From: Alphaproteobacteria bacterium
GTDB lineage: Bacteria > Pseudomonadota > Alphaproteobacteria > Rhodobacterales > Rhodobacteraceae
Reading direction: 5' to 3'
DNA: 35,831 bases
Assembly: GCA_030429105.1 (NCBI GenBank)
Contig: JAUIDE010000040.1
Location: forward strand, 1-35,831
Below are positions 7,401 through 15,151 of this stretch, piece after piece. The notes below the pieces were generated by a model. The model was not told the origin of the DNA. It saw only the letters and a program-made list of their open reading frames with translations, and did no database searches. Position numbers and translations under genes: made by a program. Each line of letters opens with the position of its first letter. Positions within the stretch are counted from its first letter, which is position 1.

Positions 7401-9674
7401 CTATTCTCCAAGCAGTTCTGCGACCATCGCGGGTAGTTCGCTCGTGTCGAGGCGGCTGCTCACGGCATCGGCGAGAAGAAGCTCATTGTCGAGATAGTGG
7501 TGGAACTTTTCCGAAATCAGCGTCCCGTCCTCGCCCGAAAGCAGCAGGCCCTGTCCACCGGCGATTTCAGATAATGCCCCGCGGAGATCAGCCCCGGTCT
7601 CTCCCTGGGAAGAGACTTCGACAAGACCCTGGAAGTTGGCGACCCGAAAACCTTGTTGAAGGAGAGCGAGCGCAAGCGCGCCGTTGCCCGTCGTGCCGCT
7701 CCACGTCGCCAGCAGCATTACTCCCGATCCTACGTCGACGATGCTGCGGTCTCTCAACCCAAGTCGAAAAAATTCCCGTCGCGCCTCGCCGAGGAGGTCG
7801 GCGGCATGGGCGTCAAGATAGATCGGCTGATCGGAGCCCGCGAGCACTTCGCGCATCCGGCGGACGACTTCATCATGCACGAGCCCCCCGTCGCCGCCGA
7901 AGGGCGGCGGTCGGCCTCCTTTGTCCGGCTCGACGTCGATGACCTTGTCGCGATCATGGATCGTGACGATCCGCCACCGCCGCCCGGAGAAGACGATCGT
8001 CATGCCTGCGACGAGCACGTCGCTGACGGGCAAGGTTCCCAGCGGCTTTCCCTGCGCGACGACGCGATACTCTTCCAGCGTATGAAAGACGGCGTAGAAG
8101 CTATAATGTTCGACCAGCCGCTCGCCTTCCCGGCCGAGGAGCAGCGTTCCGTCCGGCGCCTGTTCGAGGAGCGCGACCTCCGGATCTCCGAGGCGGCGCA
8201 ACAGCCGGAGGAAGAGCGGCGGATCGACGCGCCGGAAGGGCCCCCGGTCGCAAAGCGTCGCGTAGAGGCGGCGGGCGGAAGCGCCGCCGCGCTCGGCGAC
8301 CACCGACAGCACCTGATGCGTCAGGGTCGAGAGATGCAGGGCCTCCGCGCGCGGCGGCTCGCACCAGCCCTCGACAAGCAACTCGATCATGGCGATCGCG
8401 CGCGCCAGCCCAAGGCGGAGGCGATCCGCGACGTGCGAACCGGAATCGAGGGCGGCCTCCGTCGCATACATGCGAAGGACGGCCGGCTGCCCGGCGCGGC
8501 GGCCCGAGCGGCCGAGCCGCTGGCGAAGCGACGCGACGGACCAGGGCGCGCCGATCTGACCGACGCAAGCGATGTCGCCGATATCGATGCCCAGTTCGAG
8601 CGTTGAGGTGCAGATCGCCGTCGTCGGCAGCCTCCCCGCCTTGAGCCGCTCCTCGACGAAGCTGCGATGGTCGCGGGAGAGGCTCGCATGATGAGGGAAG
8701 AACTCGTTCGGGAGCGCCCGGTCTTCGCACAACTGACGCAGGAGGTCCGCATAGAGCTCCACGTTCTGCCGCGAGCCCGCGAAGACGAGATTTCGCGAAC
8801 CGCGCAGCTTCGAGAAAAGATGCTCGCCGATCGCGCGGCGCGCGGCGAGATCGGCGGGGGCCGGTGTACCCTCACCCCGATCGCGCGCCTCCTCAGGCTC
8901 GACGACGGGGCGATTCGGCCCGCCCGCGCGATAGCCGCGGAGCTGGACGCGCAGCTCCTGGCCTTCGGCGCGGCTCTGGATCAGCTCAACACTCTCGGGA
9001 TGCTCGGGACGGAGATAGGCGCGGGCGAGACCCATGTCGCCCAGCGTCGCCGAGAGGCCGATCCGGCGGATGCGCCGGCCGACGGCGATCTCGACGCGGG
9101 TGAGCAGCGACCGCATGTGGACGCCGCGCGGGCTGTCGAGCAGGGCATGGAGTTCGTCCACGACGATGGCGCGCGTCGAGGCGAAGAGCGTCGGAACCTC
9201 CCGTCCGCGAAGGACGAAAAGCGCTTCGAGCGATTCTGGCGTGATGAGAAGGACGCCGCTCGGATTGCGCCGCGCCTTCGCCTTGACGCCGGCGGCGATG
9301 TCTCCGTGCCAGGGATGAACCTTGAGTCCGGTTTCCGCGCACAGGTCTTCGAGACGCGCGAACTGATCGTTGATAAGGGCGCGCAGCGGGCCGACATAGA
9401 CGAGATCGAACCCGCCTGCGCCGGGTCGGTCGATGACGGACGAGAGAAGCGGAAGGAACGCCGCCTCGGTCTTTCCGCCGGCGGTCGCGGCGGAGAGGAT
9501 CGCATCCGCCTCCCCGTCCATAAGCACGGCGATCGCCCGCTCCTGAATGTCGCGCAGCTCCGTCCAGCCCTTTCGCCAGATCCAGCGCCGGACCGGTTCT
9601 GCGAGACGCTCGAAGGCTCGCGACCCGCCCCCGGCGCCCGCCGCGCCGTCAGAGCCGGAAACTGGCGAGGTCAT
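7401..9674 (-). CDS. Lhr-like superfamily 2 DEAD/DEAH-box helicase (BrxHI-like)
   Basis: This is a 757-residue SF2 helicase of the Lhr-like group, predicted to unwind or translocate on DNA using ATP. Visible motifs are ATAGGKTE (motif I, 63-70), TPES at 145-148, DELH (motif II, 173-176), SAT (motif III, 208-210), STLELGIDIG (motif V region, 357-366) and QRLGRSGRR (motif VI, 385-393). An Lhr-type winged-helix and beta-rich C-terminal half follows. It is the last gene of the operon and overlaps the ATPase gene by 26 bp. A GGAGG lies 11 bases before the ATG. In BREX type 2 loci and in TerB-N/TerB-C loci, such helicases sit beside DUF2791 ATPases, so a joint DNA-processing role is inferred. The substrate is unknown. 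Confidence 0.88.
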   Translation of the reverse strand: MTSPVSGSDGAAGAGGGSRAFERLAEPVRRWIWRKGWTELRDIQERAIAVLMDGEADAILSAATAGGKTEAAFLPLLSSVIDRPGAGGFDLVYVGPLRALINDQFARLEDLCAETGLKVHPWHGDIAAGVKAKARRNPSGVLLITPESLEALFVLRGREVPTLFASTRAIVVDELHALLDSPRGVHMRSLLTRVEIAVGRRIRRIGLSATLGDMGLARAYLRPEHPESVELIQSRAEGQELRVQLRGYRAGGPNRPVVEPEEARDRGEGTPAPADLAARRAIGEHLFSKLRGSRNLVFAGSRQNVELYADLLRQLCEDRALPNEFFPHHASLSRDHRSFVEERLKAGRLPTTAICTSTLELGIDIGDIACVGQIGAPWSVASLRQRLGRSGRRAGQPAVLRMYATEAALDSGSHVADRLRLGLARAIAMIELLVEGWCEPPRAEALHLSTLTHQVLSVVAERGGASARRLYATLCDRGPFRRVDPPLFLRLLRRLGDPEVALLEQAPDGTLLLGREGERLVEHYSFYAVFHTLEEYRVVAQGKPLGTLPVSDVLVAGMTIVFSGRRWRIVTIHDRDKVIDVEPDKGGRPPPFGGDGGLVHDEVVRRMREVLAGSDQPIYLDAHAADLLGEARREFFRLGLRDRSIVDVGSGVMLLATWSGTTGNGALALALLQQGFRVANFQGLVEVSSQGETGADLRGALSEIAGGQGLLLSGEDGTLISEKFHHYLDNELLLADAVSSRLDTSELPAMVAELLGE

Positions 9675-10977
9675 CGTCTTCAGGCCCTCCGCTGGCCGGT
9701 CCGATTTCGCCGGCGCTCTCCTCGATGTCGCTCATGTCGTCGCCGCCGTCCGCAGAGAGCTCGACGTCGCCGATCAGGTCCCGCCATTCGACGCCCGGGT
9801 TCTGCTCGATCACCGCCAGCATATTGACGAAGGCGGTGACGGTGTTCCGCGGCGTCCGGAAATAGGCGTCGCCGATCCGTTCCGAGCAATGCGCCATGAA
9901 GGCGGTCAGGGCCTCGTCCGGCAGGCGATCAACGTCGCCGTGGAACACCCGGCGGATGTTGACGAGCAGAACGAAGAGATCCTCAGGCGTCAGGTTCGCC
10001 AATCTCAGGACCGGCCCGGAGAGATCGACGAGGCCCCCGCGTGCGAAGCTGTTCTCCGCGAGGCGGGATTGCAGCGCTTCGTAGCTGAAGAGGCCCCGCC
10101 GCGTGTCCATCAGGAATTCCGGCGTGCCGCCGAGCAGAAATCCGACATGAGCGGCGCCGCCCTGAAGGACGTCGTTGAGGACCCGGAGGATCTGCTCGTA
10201 ATTGGCGTTCCGCGCCTGGCTCGAAGTGAGTTTGTAGAGGTTGACCATCTCGTCGAGCGCGACGACGAGGCCGCCGTAACCCGCTTCCCGGACGAAGGCG
10301 GCCATGAGCTTCAGATGGTCGTAGACGCTGGCGTCGTCCACGATGGTTCTGACGCCGAGCGCCTTCCTCGCATCGGTCCGGGTGGCGAATTCCGCGCGAA
10401 GCCAGCGGAGCGCGTTCGCCTTCATGTCGTCGTCACCCGCCTCGTGGCCCTCCCAGTAGCGGGAGACGACGGTGGCGAAATCGAAACCGCCGGTCAGCTC
10501 CTCGAGATGCGCGAGCTTCGCGCGGATCGCATCGCCGGGCGCCCTGCCGGAGGTCTCCGCCTCGCGCACGGTCTGCGAGACGAAGCGCTCGACGATGCTC
10601 GCAAGGGCGCCGCCATCGGGTTTCGTTCGCGTCGCGGCGTTACGGGCCATCTCGGCGTAGAGCGCGCGCGCCTGCCCGCCGGTGGCGTGCAGCCGGCGGT
10701 CCGGCGCCAGATCGGCCGAGAGCACCACGAGGCCCTTCTCCAGCGCGACCAGCCGAACGAGGTTGAGGAAAAAGGTCTTGCCGGAACCGTATTCGCCGAT
10801 CACGAAGCGGATCGCCGCGCCACCCTCGCCGATCCGCTCGATATCGCGAACCAGCTCTTCGACCTCGCGCGCGCGACCGACCTGGATGTGCTGAAGGCCG
10901 AGCTTCGGAACGACGCCCGCGCGCAGCGCCTGAATGATCGTGTCGCGCTCGCGCCTCTTGATCGGCGGTCTCTCCAT
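9649..10977 (-). CDS. BrxD-like P-loop ATPase (DUF2791 / BREX ATP-binding domain)
   Basis: This is an AAA-like ATPase of the family that includes BrxD of BREX phage-defence loci. The 442 residues open with the characteristic IKRRERDTIIQALRAG and LQHIQVGR blocks. Walker A GEYGSGKT is at 61-68 and Walker B LVVALDE at 240-246; an acidic tail closes the protein. ATG 10977 is preferred because GAGGG lies eight bases upstream and homologues begin there. ATG 10992, which overlaps the upstream stop as ATGA, would add five residues. It sits between the TerB-domain gene and the helicase, coupled to both. No methylase (PglX), PglZ or BrxA/B is encoded next to it, so this is not a BREX locus as such. ATPase-driven loading of the helicase is an inference. 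Confidence 0.87.
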   Translation of the reverse strand: MERPPIKRRERDTIIQALRAGVVPKLGLQHIQVGRAREVEELVRDIERIGEGGAAIRFVIGEYGSGKTFFLNLVRLVALEKGLVVLSADLAPDRRLHATGGQARALYAEMARNAATRTKPDGGALASIVERFVSQTVREAETSGRAPGDAIRAKLAHLEELTGGFDFATVVSRYWEGHEAGDDDMKANALRWLRAEFATRTDARKALGVRTIVDDASVYDHLKLMAAFVREAGYGGLVVALDEMVNLYKLTSSQARNANYEQILRVLNDVLQGGAAHVGFLLGGTPEFLMDTRRGLFSYEALQSRLAENSFARGGLVDLSGPVLRLANLTPEDLFVLLVNIRRVFHGDVDRLPDEALTAFMAHCSERIGDAYFRTPRNTVTAFVNMLAVIEQNPGVEWRDLIGDVELSADGGDDMSDIEESAGEIGPASGGPEDDDLASFRL

Positions 10978-10988
10978 ATCGTGTTCCC

Positions 10989-13793
10989 TCATGCCCCCAG
11001 TGCGGCGACTACCGCCGCATTGACTTCATACCCTTCGTACTCCTCGATCAACGCCTCGTCGTGCCGTGCATAGGACCACTCGTTGATCGTCTCCAGCGCG
11101 CCCGCCGGCATGAGGGCGAAGTTTTCGGCGAGGCGGTCGAACTCCTCGTCCCCCCATCTGGGCCGGGTCACAAGTTCGGCGGCGAAGGCCGCATGGGCGG
11201 CATCCAGCCCGGCGAAGCGCGGATCGCCGGGCGCCGGCGGCTCCGGTTCGTCCTCCTCGTCGTCCGACGGATCGTCCGAGAAGATGCCGCCGAGAACGGC
11301 GCCGACCCGCGCCGTGTCGGCCATGACGGCTGAGATTCTCGCGGCGTCGAGCCTGATCGCGCTTGCCCGCCCGCTTCCCTCCGGCTGCGCCGGTACGGGC
11401 GGCGCGGGGATCGCGTATCCTGCCTGGCGCATCGACGGTCGGGAGAGGGTGACGGGCTCCTGGCTCGCCATCAGCGCATGCAACTCCCGGTGGATGCCGC
11501 CGGGATCGAGCCCGAGCGCGCCGTAGAGCCGCTCGAGGGCGCGGATCTCGGCCGGGTCCACCACGCCGTCCGCGCCGGCAACTGCGAGCGCCAGCATGCC
11601 AAATTCCCGTCGCGACTCTTCGGAGGCATCCGCCAGACGGCGCCGGAAGAGAGAGAGGTCGGGCGGCGTGGCGATCAGCCAGTCGAGATTGGCGGCGAGG
11701 CGCGCCCGCTCGGTCGGCGTCAGGCCCTCCGCCATGTCGATGCGACGCGCCAGCGCCACCCGCTCGTCCTCCGCAACGCGCCCGTCCGCGTGAGCGATGA
11801 ACGCGCCGAGCGCCAGCGAGATCAGGGTCGGCTGATAGGCTGCGCTCACCGATTCGAGAGCGTCCACACCTGCCGGCAGATCGAAGAGGATCACCGGCTC
11901 GCCGAACCTGGGCGCGCGAAGCGCGTAGCGCGGGTCGGGCGCCAGACCGATCGAAAGGCGGGCGAGTGTGTCGGCTGCTCCGATGAGCGAACGTTTGCCG
12001 ATCCTGTCAGGACGTGCGCCTTCGATGCGCGCGAGCGCGTCCTCGACATTGACCTTTCCGCCGGCGTTGATGAGCTCTCGGGCCCAGCCGCGGAGGGCTT
12101 CAAGACCGGCGGAGGGGAAATGCGGCCAGAGGTCTCTCGGAAGCAGCGCCTGCGCTTCCAGGCTGCCCCGTCCTTCCGGGTCGCGCCCGAGATAACGGCT
12201 TAACTTGTCCAGCGACTCGGTCGCTTCTGCGGCGATTTCCTCGGCGATGCGGAGCGGTTCCGAAAAACCCGAAACATCGAGCGCTCCGGCTGCGGCGTGA
12301 TCGAGATTCACCTCGAACGTTCCCGAAGCGGCGCGATAGATCGGTGACAGCGCCCGTTTCGGGCGCCTTAGCTTCAGTCCGCCGGGATACCGCGCATCGA
12401 AGAGACTACGGAACAGAACCCGGAATTCCGGGAAGCAGCGGCTGGCCGGCGTTCGGAGGCGGGTCTCCGGGTCGCTCATCAGCCAGGAGAGCAGCCAGTC
12501 TGCGTCGAGCGGCTCGCCGGACGCCGCCCTCCGTCCGACCGCTACGCGAACCGCGAGCGGCGCCTCATGGCCCTGCGGGGCGAACACGGGTTCGAGCGTG
12601 GCGCCGCCGTCGATCAGGAGCGGCGCCGCATCGAGGAACGCGCCGAGATAGCGCCGGACCGAGCCGTTGTCCCCGTAGGTTTCGAGCAGCCGCCGCACTT
12701 CCGCGATGATCTCCAGCCGTTCTCCGCGAGACGGCTCATCGACGAAGTAGCGGCGCTCGAGTCCGTAGAAGTAGAGAAACATATAGCCCGGATTGCAGTT
12801 CCGGTCGTTTCGGCCGCCGGCCAACCAGTCGAGATAGGTGGCGCGGGCGACCGGGGTGATCTCCGAGAAGTTTGGCCAGTAGGACAGTCCCGAGCCCGCG
12901 AAATCGCCGCCGTTCGCCGCGACCGGCCTGTTCGGATCGATGAAGGCGTTCTCCGGCTTCCCGTATCGGCGCGATCGCGGCGGCGCGCCGACATAGACCA
13001 TGCCGCCGATCTCCCGCCCTGCGACCTGCGCCGACCCGCGGGCGTCGATCCAGCCGACTCCGGACGCCTCGCGCGGCGCCGGGCCGGCGGATAGCATTGG
13101 CTGAGCAGTCCATTCCTCCGTCGCGGGCTCCCGACGCGCCGAAGCCGCAGGTGAGGGCGGGATCGGTCGCCGACCGTGGCGACGCCGCCTCAGTCCGATC
13201 ACGGTCAGAACAGCGAGCGCGGCGCCGATCAGCCAAGCCAGCCTGTTTCCATCGGGCGCATTTTCCGCTTCAGACTGAAGGGCTCCGGCGACATCCGGCG
13301 GCTCCGCGCGAAGACCCTGTTCTGAAACTTCGGGCACAGACGGGCGCGCTTCGTCGCCGACGGCGGCGTCCGCGCTCGCCTGCGCGACCGCGGGCGGCGG
13401 TGCCGTGGGCTGCCGGTCGTCCGTCGCGATATCCGCTGCCGAAGGCAGCTCGACGCTGGGTGCAACCGGAGTCAGGTCGGGGCCTGAATCGTCAAGCCGA
13501 GACCCGGCCTCTGTCGCGTCCTCGAACAGACGCAAGCTCGTCGCGTCATCGAGTTCCCCGGTTTCGGGGAGGCCTTCCCGGCGCTGAAACTCTCGAAGCG
13601 CCCGTCGGGTTCGGGGCCCCATGAAGCCGTCGGCGGCGCCTGCGACAAAGCCGAGATTAAGCAGGCGCTGCTGTGCGTTTCGAACGCCCGCGTCCTGCGC
13701 GAGAGTGTCGGGAGCGCTGATGCATATGCCCACAACAAGCGCCGCGAAAACGAATGCGTAAAGCGGCGAGGCCCGGTTCGGGGAGTGCGCCAT
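10989..13793 (-). CDS. Envelope-tethered TerB-N/TerB/TerB-C protein with peptidoglycan-binding domain
   Basis: This 934-residue protein has an unusual layout. An export signal (hydrophobic 10-28, ending near LAQ-DA) is followed by a peptidoglycan-binding type 1 domain (36-92; NAQQRLLNLGF and ALREFQRREGL). A Pro/Ala/Glu-rich spacer leads to a transmembrane helix (184-201), which is followed by RRRRHGRR. Then come TerB-N (about 247-470; SYWPNFSEI, YFYGLERRYF), TerB (about 655-775, with acidic AHADGRVAEDE and AGADGVVDPAE repeats) and TerB-C (about 815-930; INEWSY). By the positive-inside rule the wall-binding domain is periplasmic and the TerB part cytoplasmic. ATG 13793 is chosen because the signal begins there; upstream in-frame ATGs (13871, 13937) give non-signal sequence. 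TerB domains are linked to tellurite, phage and stress resistance. The gene leads the operon with the ATPase and helicase. Confidence 0.85.
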   Translation of the reverse strand: MAHSPNRASPLYAFVFAALVVGICISAPDTLAQDAGVRNAQQRLLNLGFVAGAADGFMGPRTRRALREFQRREGLPETGELDDATSLRLFEDATEAGSRLDDSGPDLTPVAPSVELPSAADIATDDRQPTAPPPAVAQASADAAVGDEARPSVPEVSEQGLRAEPPDVAGALQSEAENAPDGNRLAWLIGAALAVLTVIGLRRRRHGRRPIPPSPAASARREPATEEWTAQPMLSAGPAPREASGVGWIDARGSAQVAGREIGGMVYVGAPPRSRRYGKPENAFIDPNRPVAANGGDFAGSGLSYWPNFSEITPVARATYLDWLAGGRNDRNCNPGYMFLYFYGLERRYFVDEPSRGERLEIIAEVRRLLETYGDNGSVRRYLGAFLDAAPLLIDGGATLEPVFAPQGHEAPLAVRVAVGRRAASGEPLDADWLLSWLMSDPETRLRTPASRCFPEFRVLFRSLFDARYPGGLKLRRPKRALSPIYRAASGTFEVNLDHAAAGALDVSGFSEPLRIAEEIAAEATESLDKLSRYLGRDPEGRGSLEAQALLPRDLWPHFPSAGLEALRGWARELINAGGKVNVEDALARIEGARPDRIGKRSLIGAADTLARLSIGLAPDPRYALRAPRFGEPVILFDLPAGVDALESVSAAYQPTLISLALGAFIAHADGRVAEDERVALARRIDMAEGLTPTERARLAANLDWLIATPPDLSLFRRRLADASEESRREFGMLALAVAGADGVVDPAEIRALERLYGALGLDPGGIHRELHALMASQEPVTLSRPSMRQAGYAIPAPPVPAQPEGSGRASAIRLDAARISAVMADTARVGAVLGGIFSDDPSDDEEDEPEPPAPGDPRFAGLDAAHAAFAAELVTRPRWGDEEFDRLAENFALMPAGALETINEWSYARHDEALIEEYEGYEVNAAVVAALGA

Positions 13794-14256
13794 GTCGCGT
13801 CTCGTCTGCAATTCCGATCCTCGAGGTTCTGACTTGAAATCGACGCTCTCCATCAACATCGGGTTTTTCATGCCAGCTTGAGCCATAGGCGTCCAGTAGC
13901 CGGCGATATTCCGGGCGCCATGTTTACCGCGGCCCACAGAGTCGATCGGAAGACTGCGTTGCGCTTCAGATCCGGCAGCTTGGATACGGTCGGCTCGCGC
14001 GCTACGTACCCAAACATATTTGTTTGCGCGTCTTGCTGGACGGATCGAGCTGCTTGTTGCCGCGTTGGAAGTCGCTATCGTCCGATACAGTCACAGCTAC
14101 GCGGCGCGGCCCAGGCCCGGCCGTGTTGACTTCAACAAAGGAGTCATCGTGTTGTTGCGAAGCCATCGTGCTTCTTTCGCCGACTGACAGGATCGTGACG
14201 ATAAGCACCAGTGTTTCAGGCTATCGGCACCGAGGGTTTTGTGCGATGCATGATAC
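13794..14256. other. 463-bp intergenic region between the TerB operon and the metal island
   Basis: This is the divergent spacer that must hold promoters for the TerB operon (minus) and the cusBA operon (plus). It is less GC-rich than the genes. It contains an inverted repeat CAAACA/TGTTTG around TATT (14011-14026). A possible 54-codon minus-strand frame (14002-14166) is not convincing. No CueR-type operator was recognised. It is also the boundary between two functionally different blocks, so a junction of transferred DNA may lie here. Confidence 0.5.
14011..14026. promoter_or_regulatory. A/T-rich inverted repeat (possible operator)
   Basis: CAAACA (14011-14016) and TGTTTG (14021-14026) form a perfect six-base inverted repeat around TATT, standing out in very GC-rich DNA. 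It lies about 220 bp upstream of the TerB start and 230 bp upstream of the cusBA operon. Whether it binds a regulator is unknown. Confidence 0.3.
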
Positions 14257-14628
14257 ATGCGTTCGTTCTTCCTTCTCCTGCGTGTAACGCTTGCTCTCGC
14301 AATGCTGTCGCTAGCGGTGTCTGAACCGTCACGCATGGCAGCGTTGGCGTCGGAAGCGCATCAGGTGACCGACCTGACGGCGACGGAGATGCCGGGCGGC
14401 ATGGAGTGCTGTCCCGAGGCGGTCGCCATGCCCGATTGCGACACGACCTGCCCTGCCGCCGCGCTTTGCGCGGCGAAGTGCATCGCCGGTCCGGTCGCTG
14501 TTGCGGCAGGCGATCACCGGTTCCCGGAGAGTGACGCCAGTCTTCGCTCAAGTGAAACAACCTTCCGCTCGACGAGCATTCCACCGGCGTCGCAGCCTCC
14601 GAAGCGTTCGGTCGTCCTCGGCGCGTGA
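14257..14628 (+). CDS. Small exported Cys-rich protein at head of cusBA operon
   Basis: The 123-residue product has an N-terminal export signal (MRSFFLLLRVTLALAML, processed somewhere near 22-32) and a Cys-rich middle: CC at 51-52, then Cys at about 60, 64, 69 and 73 in the pattern CDTTCPAAALCAAKC. Similar short secreted Cys/Met-containing proteins head many copper-resistance operons, and a second one (31236-31601) heads the cop operon here. A periplasmic role in binding or sensing Cu or Ag is inferred from context; no catalytic motif is present. The ribosome site before the ATG is poor. A strong hairpin lies shortly after its stop. I do not recognise a named family with certainty. Confidence 0.6.
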   Translation: MRSFFLLLRVTLALAMLSLAVSEPSRMAALASEAHQVTDLTATEMPGGMECCPEAVAMPDCDTTCPAAALCAAKCIAGPVAVAAGDHRFPESDASLRSSETTFRSTSIPPASQPPKRSVVLGA

Positions 14629-14640
14629 GCGCCGGCGCAA

Positions 14641-14663
14641 GTCGCCGCGTTCTACGCGGCGAC
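14641..14663 (+). other. Strong intercistronic hairpin
   Basis: GTCGCCGCG (14641-14649) and CGCGGCGAC (14655-14663) pair perfectly over nine bases around TTCTA. No T-run follows, so it is probably not a simple terminator. It may protect or partly attenuate the transcript between the Cys-rich gene and the FixH-like gene. Confidence 0.5.
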
Positions 14664-14676
14664 GGGCGACGACATC

Positions 14677-14728
14677 CCTTCGCGCTCTCGGCTTCGCGCC
14701 AGGCGAAGGGTCACGAACTCCTTCGGAG
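14677..14728 (+). promoter_or_regulatory. Mutually exclusive stem segments overlapping the FixH-like ribosome site
   Basis: CCTTCGC at 14677-14683 can pair with GCGAAGG at 14703-14709. The inner CGAAGG (14704-14709) can instead pair with CCTTCG at 14720-14725, which overlaps the start of the GGAG ribosome site (14725-14728) for the ATG at 14738. The three segments could form competing structures that expose or hide the site. This is sequence-based inference only. Confidence 0.3.
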
Positions 14729-14737
14729 ACCCATTCC

Positions 14738-15151
14738 ATGAATCTGCCCTACTTTCTCGTCGCTCCGGCGGCTGCGCTCGCGCTCGCCCTCGGGCTGTTC
14801 CTCGCTTTCCCGAAACCCCTCGCCGCCGACATCAGCGACTACGAGTTCCAGCTCGTCGAGCCGACCGCCGCGAAGGGCGACGGCGCGGTGATCGCCGTCC
14901 GTCTTGTGGACAAGCGGACCGGCGCGCTCGTTCCTGACGCCGTGATCTTCGCCACGCGGATCGACATGGCCCCGGACGGCATGGAGACGATGACCTCGCC
15001 GATCGAGGCGATGCCCTCGACCGAGCCCGGCGTCTATCTCTTCAGGACCGACCTCGTGATGGCCGGCGGCTGGCGGCTCTCGCTCGGCGCCAAAGTGCAG
15101 GACGAGGAGGGCACGCTGGAAGCCCGCCTCGAACTGACGGCGACGCCGTGA
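14738..15151 (+). CDS. FixH-like exported protein of the Cus operon
   Basis: The 137-residue protein has an N-terminal hydrophobic signal or anchor (about 5-28) and one FixH/YtkA-like beta-sandwich domain: a DYEFQLVEPTAAKGDGAVIAVRL-type opening strand pair (split by G35-D-G), the VDKRTGALVPDAVIF block, and the late GVYLFRTDLVMAGGWRLSL segment. Such proteins commonly precede CusB/CusA-type efflux genes in proteobacteria and are thought to act in the periplasm; the role is not established. GGAG nine bases upstream supports the ATG at 14738. Its stop overlaps the cusB start as GTGA, implying translational coupling with the pump. Confidence 0.8.
   Translation: MNLPYFLVAPAAALALALGLFLAFPKPLAADISDYEFQLVEPTAAKGDGAVIAVRLVDKRTGALVPDAVIFATRIDMAPDGMETMTSPIEAMPSTEPGVYLFRTDLVMAGGWRLSLGAKVQDEEGTLEARLELTATP

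Noticed and set aside
9649-13793. Reading the TerB operon as a BREX system
   Set aside because: Only the ATPase and helicase are BREX-like; the methylase PglX, phosphatase PglZ and BrxA/B are absent from the window.
14002-14166. Possible 54-codon minus-strand gene upstream of the TerB operon
   Set aside because: No family resemblance, weak ribosome site and codon use less GC-biased than neighbours; it crosses an inverted repeat. Not listed as a gene.
14149-14187. 12-codon plus-strand frame with a good AAAGGAG site and GTG start
   Set aside because: It could be a leader peptide, but it has no regulatory codon run or following attenuator, and it lies 70 bp from the first gene. Probably chance.
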